8,576 bases of DNA from Clostridia bacterium. Lineage in GTDB: Bacteria > Bacillota > Clostridia > UBA1381. This document shows positions 1-6,441 of this stretch, in pieces. The position numbers and the translations under genes were made by a program. Each line of letters starts with the position of its first letter. Positions within the stretch are counted from its first letter, which is position 1. The stretch is from the NCBI GenBank assembly GCA_017420825.1, contig JAFQNU010000077.1, positions 1-8,576 on the forward strand. The letters run 5' to 3'. Under the pieces are notes generated by a model. It did not search any database and was not told the DNA's origin. It saw only the letters and a program-made list of their open reading frames with translations.

Positions 1-46
1 AATATTCGTACTATGTCTGAAAGGAAATTCTATTTACACAAAATTC

Positions 47-61
47 GCCGAGGTGCCGAGG
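47..61. repeat. Short tandem repeat of GCCGAGG
   Basis: The heptamer GCCGAGG occurs at 47-53 and again at 55-61, separated by one T. Its last bases overlap the 5' arm of the adjacent hairpin. It is GC-rich against a very AT-rich background, which makes it stand out. No function can be assigned. It could be part of a small interspersed repeat that also contains the hairpin, or simply chance. Confidence 0.3.
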
Positions 62-90
62 AGTGTGAATTTTTTTCGCACTCTCCTTTT
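59..90 (+). terminator. Probable rho-independent terminator hairpin
   Basis: AGGAG at 59-63 pairs with CTCCT at 83-87 and GTG at 65-67 pairs with CAC at 79-81, leaving one T-T mismatch in the stem and a loop of about 11 bases. A run of four T follows at 87-90, so the structure reads best as a terminator for a rightward gene lying off the left edge. It also sits just beyond the stop codon of the leftward gene ending at 99. In that direction it lacks a downstream U-run, so any role as a bidirectional terminator is weaker. The stem is imperfect and the T-run short. Confidence 0.4.
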
Positions 91-98
91 GTAATACC

Positions 99-1727
99 TT
101 ATCTTAAATTTTTTGTTTCTATAAAGTCCATATCAGTAAATTCCTGATTTTCTCCGCACATTGACCAAATAAACGAATATGCTTTTGTGCCAACTCCGCT
201 GTGTATTGACCAGCTTGGAGAAATTACAGCCTCCTCATTGTGCATTATAATATGTCGGGTTTCGTTCGGCTCTCCCATCATATGGAACACGGCATCATTA
301 TCCTTCATATCAAGATAGAGATAAACCTCCATTCTTCTGTCATGAGTATGTGATGGCATGGTATTCCAGTTAGAGCCTCCCTCAAGCTCGGTAAGTCCCA
401 TTGCAAGCTGACAGCTCTTTATAACCTCAGGGTGTATGTACTGATTAATAACACGTTTATTACATTCCTCAACACTTCCGCACGGAACCTTTTTTGCTTT
501 AGTTATGTCTATTTTAACAGTTGGATATGAGGTGTGTGCAGGACATGATGAAACATAGAATTTTGGTGGGTTTTCAATGTCTATACATTTAAAGCTTATT
601 TCCTTATTTCCCATTCCTATATATATTCCGTCTCTTGGGTTCATTTCATAATCCGCACCGTCAATTGAGATTATACCCTTTCCGCCTATATTAATACAAC
701 CCATTTCACGTCTTTGTAGGAAGTAATCAGCACATAGCTCTTTTGAGCCTTCAAGCTTTAATTCCTCATATACAGGCATTATTCCGGCTGTTATAATTCG
801 GTCAATATGGCTGTAAACCATTCTTATGTTGTCTCGTGTGAACAGCTTTGAAATATGAAATTCATTTCTTAATTCATCTGTTGTAAGAGTTTTTATGTCT
901 TTTGGATTGGTGGCACATCTTATCTCGATTTTACTCAAGTCCTCTTTAATATAATTACCATAAACTTCGATTTGACTCAATGCCGCCCATGAAAACGGAA
1001 TTTCAGACTGCTTGAAATTTGTCAGATGAACAACTCTTGTTTTTTTCTTTTCATCAAAAACCAATTCCTGACCGTCTGCAGTTTTTACAAAATTTGCGGT
1101 TACACGGCTCTTATCATCAAGTTCAACATCTACACTTTTCCAATATGTGTCATGCGGAAAATCAGCACGCAGATAAAATACAATTTTTTCGATTTCTACC
1201 TCTGTTCCGAAGTCAAGATAATACTCTAAATCCTCTCTTGCACCGCCTGCCCATGAGTGATACGGATAATCACCATGGTTTGAGTTGTCACAAACTCCGT
1301 CAATTGCATTTCTCTCATAGAAACATGGTGCTTCCCTTGTTACAAGATTTGCGTATGCATGAGGATAGAATTTTTTCTGACCTCTCTGGTCAAGAGGATT
1401 TTGGGAAATTAAACGGCTTGAATATTTAACCTCATCATCTGGCTCGTAAACTGTTATTTTATGCTCATTACCTGAAAATGCATCGGGTGAATAGCATGCC
1501 ATAAGCTCTTTTTTTGGTATTATAAACTCAAAGCTTTTTGAGGGAGTATAAATTATACTCTCCTTCAGAGTTTCATCAAGCTTTATTGCTAAATATTCGC
1601 TGTCACTTGCAGTAATAACAATTTTGTCCTCTTCTTCAAATATTCTGTCATATACAACATCTATCTGAATGCCCTTGGCAGTAAATTTTTCATCACCATT
1701 TTTGTTTAAAATTTTAAGGTCTATCAT
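99..1727 (-). CDS. kduI: 5-dehydro-4-deoxy-D-glucuronate isomerase (KduI) with N-terminal carbohydrate-binding-like domain
   Basis: The 542-residue product has two parts. Residues from about 267 to 542 match KduI over its full length (E. coli KduI is about 278 residues). Recognisable family blocks include LRNEF, VYSHIDRII, GIMP, RREMGCINIGG, PAHTSYPT, WNTMPSHTHDRRMEVY and SPSWSIHSGVGTKAY. The zinc ligands expected for the family are all present, at His460, His462, Glu467 and His509, with the same spacing as E. coli. KduI is a cytosolic cupin-like enzyme that converts 5-dehydro-4-deoxy-D-glucuronate to 3-deoxy-D-glycero-2,5-hexodiulosonate, in the breakdown of unsaturated uronates from pectin or glycosaminoglycans. 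Residues 1-265 are not part of ordinary KduI. Around 120-260 they look like a galactose-binding-type beta-sandwich (NAIDG, YPYHSW, LDFG, ADFPHD, QIEVYG). No signal peptide is seen, so the fusion should be cytosolic. The start at 1727 is chosen because it has a ribosome binding site and the predicted promoter lies downstream of the longer ATG at 1805. The isomerase call is firm; the N-terminal assignment is tentative. Confidence 0.93.
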   Translation of the reverse strand: MIDLKILNKNGDEKFTAKGIQIDVVYDRIFEEEDKIVITASDSEYLAIKLDETLKESIIYTPSKSFEFIIPKKELMACYSPDAFSGNEHKITVYEPDDEVKYSSRLISQNPLDQRGQKKFYPHAYANLVTREAPCFYERNAIDGVCDNSNHGDYPYHSWAGGAREDLEYYLDFGTEVEIEKIVFYLRADFPHDTYWKSVDVELDDKSRVTANFVKTADGQELVFDEKKKTRVVHLTNFKQSEIPFSWAALSQIEVYGNYIKEDLSKIEIRCATNPKDIKTLTTDELRNEFHISKLFTRDNIRMVYSHIDRIITAGIMPVYEELKLEGSKELCADYFLQRREMGCINIGGKGIISIDGADYEMNPRDGIYIGMGNKEISFKCIDIENPPKFYVSSCPAHTSYPTVKIDITKAKKVPCGSVEECNKRVINQYIHPEVIKSCQLAMGLTELEGGSNWNTMPSHTHDRRMEVYLYLDMKDNDAVFHMMGEPNETRHIIMHNEEAVISPSWSIHSGVGTKAYSFIWSMCGENQEFTDMDFIETKNLR

Positions 1728-1735
1728 ATCTTTTA

Positions 1736-1742
1736 TCCTTTC
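1736..1742 (-). promoter_or_regulatory. Ribosome binding site of kduI, deciding its start
   Basis: On the minus strand GAAAGGA ends eight bases before the ATG at 1727. This favours that ATG over the in-frame ATG 26 codons upstream at 1805, which would add a residue stretch unlike the family of N-terminal domains seen here. Confidence 0.75.
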
Positions 1743-1758
1743 TGTTTTTATATAATTT

Positions 1759-1787
1759 ATTATACATGAGATTGACATATTTTTCAA
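1759..1787 (-). promoter_or_regulatory. Sigma-A type promoter for kduI
   Basis: Read on the minus strand, TTGAAA (1782-1787) is followed after exactly 17 bases by a perfect TATAAT (1759-1764). Transcription should begin near 1752, giving a leader of about 25 bases. The -10 hexamer is one arm of a perfect TATAAT-TT-ATTATA inverted repeat at 1751-1764, which could be a binding site or just AT-rich sequence. No recognisable catabolite or KdgR-type operator was identified. Confidence 0.7.
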
Positions 1788-1819
1788 TAGTTTTTTCGAA
1801 AACAATTCATTTTGAGCTA

Positions 1820-1848
1820 TTTACAAAACGTATGTTTTGGTGTATAAT
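1820..1848 (+). promoter_or_regulatory. Sigma-A type promoter for the surface glycosidase-uvrBA row
   Basis: TTTACA (1820-1825, five of six matches to TTGACA) is followed after 17 bases by a perfect TATAAT (1843-1848). Transcription should start near 1855, leaving a leader of about 47 bases before the ATG at 1902. It is divergent from the kduI promoter, with the two -35 boxes about 32 bases apart, so one bound regulator could influence both. Its spacer contains an inverted repeat described separately. Confidence 0.7.
1824..1839. promoter_or_regulatory. Operator-like inverted repeat, possible degenerate LexA (SOS) box
   Basis: CAAAAC-GTAT-GTTTTG has perfect six-base arms and a four-base centre. 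It begins inside the -35 box and fills most of the -35/-10 spacer, so a protein bound here would block RNA polymerase. The B. subtilis LexA box is known as CGAACRNRYGTTYC. This site keeps the inner AAC, a centre fitting RNRY (GTAT) and GTTY, but has A in place of the conserved outer G and T in place of the final C. Since uvrB and uvrA downstream are classic LexA targets in Firmicutes, LexA is a reasonable candidate. A different repressor is equally compatible with the sequence alone. Confidence 0.45.
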
Positions 1849-1882
1849 ATGAGATAATGGGGAATGTGTGAGAATACTAAAA

Positions 1883-1888
1883 AAGGAG
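1883..1888 (+). promoter_or_regulatory. Ribosome binding site with unusually long spacing
   Basis: AAGGAG lies 13 bases before the ATG at 1902, longer than the usual 5-9. No ATG, GTG or TTG in the same frame lies closer. ATG at 1902 begins a good signal peptide, so it is kept as the start, and translation initiation may be weak. Confidence 0.6.
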
Positions 1889-1901
1889 AATTTGTGTACT
1901 T

Positions 1902-4460
1902 ATGGAAATTAAAAAACTTTTTGCAGCATTACTACTTACTTTTACTACTGTGACAAATTCGGTGTCAGCATCAATTCTGGGCGATTACAAATACGGTTCG
2001 GGACTGACAATAGGACATGGTTTAAGCTTATATGAAAATACATTTCTCTCAACGCAAAAGGGAGTCGGAAATCAGGTGGAATATTACGGTGAATATACAC
2101 CAAACTCATCTGTTGTGCCTGTTGTTGTGCCGGGCGAGGAGATTTATGGAAGAAGAGATTCAATTCAGGTTATGGAGTATATGAAGAAAAATTCAATAAC
2201 ACCGGTGCTTGGTATTAATGCGTCATTTTTTTCCTATCAGACAGGAATACCGATGGGACATTCTATCTCTGACGGTGTTATAACATCAAAGGAAAGCAGA
2301 AGTCTTCCTGCGGTTGGTTTTGATGAAAACGGAAAGGCTTTTATTGATGACCTACAGATTACTACAACAGTTCATTTTGGTGACAATCATGTGCTTGAGA
2401 TACCTAATATAAATAAATATATATTTGACCAGACTCCAAGCCCCTGTCTGTTCACTCCTGCTTATGGGGAGAATACAAAGGCGGCTGTCGAGACAATAAA
2501 CGTTGTACTTGATAATGTCAGTGATGGTATAAAGATAGGCAAAGAGGTAACATGCACTGTTTTGGATATCTTCAAAAGTGCAGAGCCTGCTAAAATTGAG
2601 GACGGTAAATTATTGATTGCTATAAACTCAAAGGGAAAGCAGACTGCCATTGATTTGATTAATTCTATGCAGAAGGGTATGGAGATAACTATTAAAGCAA
2701 CTGCCAACAACGAAAAATGGAACAATATTAAAAATGCGGTTGCAAGCGAAGGTGAAAGGCTTCTTACAAACGGAGTTGTTAAACAAGGTCTTGAGGCAGG
2801 AGCGGCACCGAGAACAGCAGTTGGCATAAAGGAGGACGGTAAGGTAATATTTTATGTCATTGACGGCAGACAGACAGGCTATAGCTATGGAGTTAAAAAG
2901 GAAACTCTTGCAAACAGATTAAAGGAGCTTGGTTGTGTTGATGCTATAAACCTTGACGGAGGTGGCTCAACTGTTATATCGGGAGTATATCCTGGTTGTG
3001 AAGAAAATGCGATTATAAATATTCCATCAGAGGGTGAGTTAAGAAAGGTAAGCAATTTTATATTTTTAAAAAATGTGGCAACTAAAACATCAACATTGAA
3101 AAGGGCATATATATACCCGTATTCAGGTAATGTTTTGTCGGGAAGCAGAATACAGCTTTCGGTAAAGGGAGTGGATGAAAATTATTATCCTGTATCTGTA
3201 AACGAGGTTAGCTATACATCAAATGAGTTTGCAAAGGTTAGCCAAAGCGGTGAGCTTACCGTTCTTGGTGAGGGGAAAGTGATTGTTGAGGCAACAGCAG
3301 ACGGAGTAAGTGCATCGGCTAAGCTAAGGTCAGTTATTTCTCCTGATGATATAAAGATTTTTGATGAAAAATCAGGAAAAGAGATTGATAAGCTTGACGT
3401 AAAGCCTGGGGAGAGCTATGCACTTACGGCTAAAGCATACTATGACGGAAGAGAACTTCTGGCTTCTGATGAGGCTTTTCGCTGGACTTTGTCCGATACG
3501 GCAGATGCAAAAACAGACAGCCTTGGCAATTTGAGTATTTCACAGCATTTTGTTGAGGATGTAACACTTGAAGTAAAAGCAGGTTCGGTTAAGAAAGCAA
3601 TATTGGTAAAGGGAAATTCGGGGGCCAATTACCCTTACAGCGAAATTAAAATTGAAAACAATACACTTACAATTGATATGTGCTCAAACAACGGTGCAAT
3701 AAGTACAGACTCATATTTTAAAATTGACGGTGAGATACCTGATTCATACAAATATAAGAGCGAAGCTATTGATGAAAAGCATATAAAAATAACATATCCG
3801 CTCGATGAGAATTTTGTATCGGGATATCATAAAATATTTGTAAATGTAAGCGCTGACAACGGATATTCGTCTGTAAATTCGTATAAGGTTACAGGTACAG
3901 CGTGTGATAATATATTTGCCGACACCCAAACTCACTGGGCAAGAGATATTATAGCATATATGAATAAAATGGGTGTTGTAAATGGTTCCGAGTGGGACAA
4001 TGAATGGGTTTACCGCCCTGATGACGGTGTAACAAGAGCAGAATTTGCAAGTATGATGTGCAATTATATGAAGGTCAATTCAGAGGATTACAGTGATGAG
4101 AGCCTTGATGTGTTTGCTGATGCGGATAAAATCCCCCAATGGGCAAAAAACAGCGTAAGAGCGGCATATTCAGTTGGTATAATTAATGGTAAGGATAATG
4201 AGGGGTTGTTGTATTTTGACCCGAATGCAAGAATTACAAGGGCAGAGGCGGCAACAATAATATCAAGAGTACTTGATGAGAATATGATGGCAAAATCACT
4301 TAAATTTGCTGACAGTAATGAGGTTGCAGCATGGGCAAAAAGACCTTTTGGGATACTTACAACTGCAGGACTTATTTCAGGCTATGAGGATAACACACTG
4401 CGACCGAATAATGGCGTAACACGTGCCGAGGCAGTAACAATGTTGTATAACATCTATTAA
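1902..4460 (+). CDS. Secreted SLH-anchored phosphodiester glycosidase (NAGPA-domain) protein
   Basis: The 852-residue product starts with a signal peptide: a positive start, hydrophobic residues 6-18 and a likely cleavage after VSA at residue 23. Residues about 100-390 form a phosphodiester glycosidase domain of the NAGPA type. Its hallmarks are GINASFF (104-110), GHSISDGVI (119-127), PRTAVGI (303-309), VIDGRQTGYSYG (319-330) and the signature INLDGGGST (349-357). In mammals this family uncovers mannose 6-phosphate by removing GlcNAc; bacterial members act on glycosyl phosphodiesters at the cell surface, but the substrate here is unknown. Residues about 400-475 resemble a bacterial Ig-like (Big_2) domain. 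About 480-570 looks like a second Ig-like region, and 575-665 is a beta-rich stretch I cannot assign. Three SLH repeats follow (about 669-720, 735-788, 798-850), each with an intact TRAE motif, so the protein should bind secondary cell wall polymer on the outside of the cell. It ends 16 bases before uvrB and probably shares its transcript. Domain identity is secure; enzyme specificity is not. Confidence 0.92.
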   Translation: MEIKKLFAALLLTFTTVTNSVSASILGDYKYGSGLTIGHGLSLYENTFLSTQKGVGNQVEYYGEYTPNSSVVPVVVPGEEIYGRRDSIQVMEYMKKNSITPVLGINASFFSYQTGIPMGHSISDGVITSKESRSLPAVGFDENGKAFIDDLQITTTVHFGDNHVLEIPNINKYIFDQTPSPCLFTPAYGENTKAAVETINVVLDNVSDGIKIGKEVTCTVLDIFKSAEPAKIEDGKLLIAINSKGKQTAIDLINSMQKGMEITIKATANNEKWNNIKNAVASEGERLLTNGVVKQGLEAGAAPRTAVGIKEDGKVIFYVIDGRQTGYSYGVKKETLANRLKELGCVDAINLDGGGSTVISGVYPGCEENAIINIPSEGELRKVSNFIFLKNVATKTSTLKRAYIYPYSGNVLSGSRIQLSVKGVDENYYPVSVNEVSYTSNEFAKVSQSGELTVLGEGKVIVEATADGVSASAKLRSVISPDDIKIFDEKSGKEIDKLDVKPGESYALTAKAYYDGRELLASDEAFRWTLSDTADAKTDSLGNLSISQHFVEDVTLEVKAGSVKKAILVKGNSGANYPYSEIKIENNTLTIDMCSNNGAISTDSYFKIDGEIPDSYKYKSEAIDEKHIKITYPLDENFVSGYHKIFVNVSADNGYSSVNSYKVTGTACDNIFADTQTHWARDIIAYMNKMGVVNGSEWDNEWVYRPDDGVTRAEFASMMCNYMKVNSEDYSDESLDVFADADKIPQWAKNSVRAAYSVGIINGKDNEGLLYFDPNARITRAEAATIISRVLDENMMAKSLKFADSNEVAAWAKRPFGILTTAGLISGYEDNTLRPNNGVTRAEAVTMLYNIY

Positions 4461-4464
4461 AATT

Positions 4465-4470
4465 GGAGGA
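4465..4470 (+). promoter_or_regulatory. Ribosome binding site of uvrB, supporting a TTG start
   Basis: GGAGGA lies six bases before TTG at 4477 in the sixteen-base gap after the upstream stop. The strong site and ideal spacing, plus the family-typical N-terminus just after it (FKLVSEYKPQGDQP), fix TTG as the start despite the rare codon. Confidence 0.85.
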
Positions 4471-4476
4471 AATAAA

Positions 4477-6441
4477 TTGGACTTTAAGCTTGTTTCTGAA
4501 TACAAGCCACAGGGCGATCAGCCTGAGGCAATAGAAAAACTGACACAGGGAATATTAAACGGAGCAAAATTTCAAACTTTGCTTGGTGTGACAGGTTCGG
4601 GAAAAACCTTTACAATGGCGAATGTTATTGCAAATGTGAACAAGCCTACAATTGTGCTTGCTCACAATAAAACTCTTGCCGCACAGCTTTTCTCGGAGTT
4701 CAAGGAATTTTTTCCTGAAAATGCGGTTGAATTTTTTGTGTCCTACTATGATTATTATCAGCCTGAGGCATATATTGCCCAGACTGATACCTATATTGAG
4801 AAGGACTCATCGGTTAATGAAGAAATAGATAAGCTCCGACACTCTGCAACCTTCGCTCTCTTTGAGCGAAAGGACGTTTTGATAGTGTCGAGTGTGTCCT
4901 GCATTTATGGTCTTGGTGATCCTGAGGACTATCAGGATTTGATGATATCCCTGCGTGTTGGTATGGAGAAGGACAGAGACGAGCTTTTAAGAAGGCTTGT
5001 AGATATTCAATATGAAAGAAATGACGTTAATTTTATAAGAAACAAGTTCAGAGTGCGTGGAGATACTGTTGAAATATTTCCGTCAAATAATGGTGAAAAT
5101 GCAATCAGAGTAGAATTCTTTGGTGACGAGATAGAAAAGATTGCCGAGGTAAATGTTGTAACAGGTAAGGTTATAGGATACAGAAATCATGCGGTTATAA
5201 CACCTGCAAGCCATTATGTTACAACAGGTGTTAAAATGCAGATGGCAATTTTGCAGATTGAAAAGGAGTTAGAGGAGAGAATAAAGTTTTTCAAGGATAA
5301 TGATATGCTCATCGAGGCGCAAAGAATTGAGCAAAGAACAAGATATGACATTGAAATGTTAAGAGAAATAGGATTTTGTCAGGGCATAGAAAATTATTCA
5401 AGAATAATAAGCGGAAGAGCACCGGGTTCAGCACCATACACTCTGCTTGATTATTTTCCTGATGACTATCTTATGATAATAGATGAGTCACACGTTACAA
5501 CCTCACAGGTCAGGGGTATGTATAACGGAGACAGAGCAAGAAAGGATTCTCTTGTTGGATATGGTTTTCGTTTGCCCTGTGCATATGATAACAGACCTTT
5601 GCAGTTTGACGAATTTGAGGGTAAATTAAATCAGGTAATTTTTACGAGTGCAACTCCTGCTGATTATGAAAAACAGCACTCAGAGCAGATTGTTGAACAG
5701 GTAATACGTCCGACAGGATTATTAGACCCTAAAATTACAGTAAAGCCTGTTGAAAATCAGATAGATGATTTAATTGGTGAAATAAATAAGAGAGTTGAAA
5801 ACAAATCAAGAGTGCTTGTAACAACTCTTACAAAGAAAATGGCAGAGGATTTGTGCGACTATTTAACAGGTGTCGGAATAAAGGTTAAATATATGCACTC
5901 GGAAATAAAGACTATTGAGCGAACAGAGATTATAAGAGACTTAAGACTTGGTGTTTTTGATGTTTTAGTTGGAATAAACCTTTTAAGAGAGGGACTTGAT
6001 TTGCCTGAGGTGTCTCTTGTTGCAATCCTTGACGCTGATAAGGAAGGCTTTTTGAGAAGTGAATCATCTTTAATTCAGACGATAGGCAGAGCGGCACGAA
6101 ATTCACAAGGTGAGGTTATAATGTATGCAAATACAATAACCGGCTCAATGCAACGTGCAATGGACGAAACAGCAAGAAGAAGAAAGCTTCAGCAGGAGTT
6201 TAACGAAAAGCATGGAATTATACCGAAAACTGTCAGAAAAGATATACGAAAAGCAATAGAGACGCTGGAGTATGCCGAAGAAGATATTATAGAAACGGCA
6301 ACAACAGATGAGCTTATAGTAATGATTAAAAATCTTACAGACCAGATGCTTGCGGCGGCAGAAAATCTTGAATTTGAAACTGCGGCAATGCTCCGTGACA
6401 GAATAACAGAGCTCAAACTAAAATTAAAGGAAAGTGATTAA
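4477..6441 (+). CDS. uvrB: Excinuclease ABC subunit B (UvrB)
   Basis: UvrB is the DNA-loading subunit of nucleotide excision repair. UvrA delivers it to damaged DNA, where it verifies the lesion with a beta-hairpin and then recruits UvrC to cut both sides. The 654-residue length matches the family (about 660-670). Visible elements in order are the N-terminal Q-motif region (YKPQGDQP, 9-16), Walker A GVTGSGKT with Lys43 (37-44), the tyrosine-rich beta-hairpin around SYYDYYQPEAYI (89-100), the DEAD-like IIDESH (334-339), SAT (391-393), motif VI QTIGRAARN (534-542), and the C-terminal UVR coiled-coil that binds UvrA and UvrC (about 615-650). It starts with TTG and ends with TAA directly abutting the uvrA ATG, so the two are surely translated from one message. 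Coupling to the surface-protein gene upstream is inferred from the 16-base gap and the absence of a convincing promoter just before it. The gene appears intact. Confidence 0.98.
   Translation: MDFKLVSEYKPQGDQPEAIEKLTQGILNGAKFQTLLGVTGSGKTFTMANVIANVNKPTIVLAHNKTLAAQLFSEFKEFFPENAVEFFVSYYDYYQPEAYIAQTDTYIEKDSSVNEEIDKLRHSATFALFERKDVLIVSSVSCIYGLGDPEDYQDLMISLRVGMEKDRDELLRRLVDIQYERNDVNFIRNKFRVRGDTVEIFPSNNGENAIRVEFFGDEIEKIAEVNVVTGKVIGYRNHAVITPASHYVTTGVKMQMAILQIEKELEERIKFFKDNDMLIEAQRIEQRTRYDIEMLREIGFCQGIENYSRIISGRAPGSAPYTLLDYFPDDYLMIIDESHVTTSQVRGMYNGDRARKDSLVGYGFRLPCAYDNRPLQFDEFEGKLNQVIFTSATPADYEKQHSEQIVEQVIRPTGLLDPKITVKPVENQIDDLIGEINKRVENKSRVLVTTLTKKMAEDLCDYLTGVGIKVKYMHSEIKTIERTEIIRDLRLGVFDVLVGINLLREGLDLPEVSLVAILDADKEGFLRSESSLIQTIGRAARNSQGEVIMYANTITGSMQRAMDETARRRKLQQEFNEKHGIIPKTVRKDIRKAIETLEYAEEDIIETATTDELIVMIKNLTDQMLAAAENLEFETAAMLRDRITELKLKLKESD
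6426..6434 (+). promoter_or_regulatory. Ribosome binding site of uvrA inside the end of uvrB
   Basis: AAAGGAAAG sits within the last codons of uvrB and places GGA ten bases before the uvrA ATG at 6442. As the uvrB stop (6439-6441) touches that ATG, translational coupling is likely. Confidence 0.6.

Noticed and set aside
13..147. 44-codon rightward frame starting at ATG 13
   Set aside because: It has no ribosome binding site, runs through the hairpin and ends antisense within the kduI 3' end. The peptide is not recognisable.
1019..1429. Rightward open frame opposite kduI
   Set aside because: It lies wholly antisense to a well-supported gene, has low-complexity His/Leu/Phe-rich translation and no family resemblance.
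1751..1764. TATAAT-TT-ATTATA palindrome as a dedicated operator
   Set aside because: It is explained by a -10 hexamer in AT-rich sequence. It is kept only as a remark under the kduI promoter because nothing else supports it.
1728..1805. Longer kduI start at ATG 1805 adding 26 residues
   Set aside because: The extra codons cover the predicted promoter and its transcription start near 1752, and a good ribosome binding site serves the ATG at 1727.
2462..2827. Leftward open frame opposite the phosphodiester glycosidase domain
   Set aside because: The hydrophobic, Ser/Leu-rich translation is typical of an antisense shadow, and the sense strand carries conserved motifs here.
4422..4450. Internal promoter before uvrB using TATAAC at 4445-4450
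   Set aside because: No acceptable -35 box lies 16-18 bases upstream, and no GAAC-N4-GTTC-like site was seen in this stretch.
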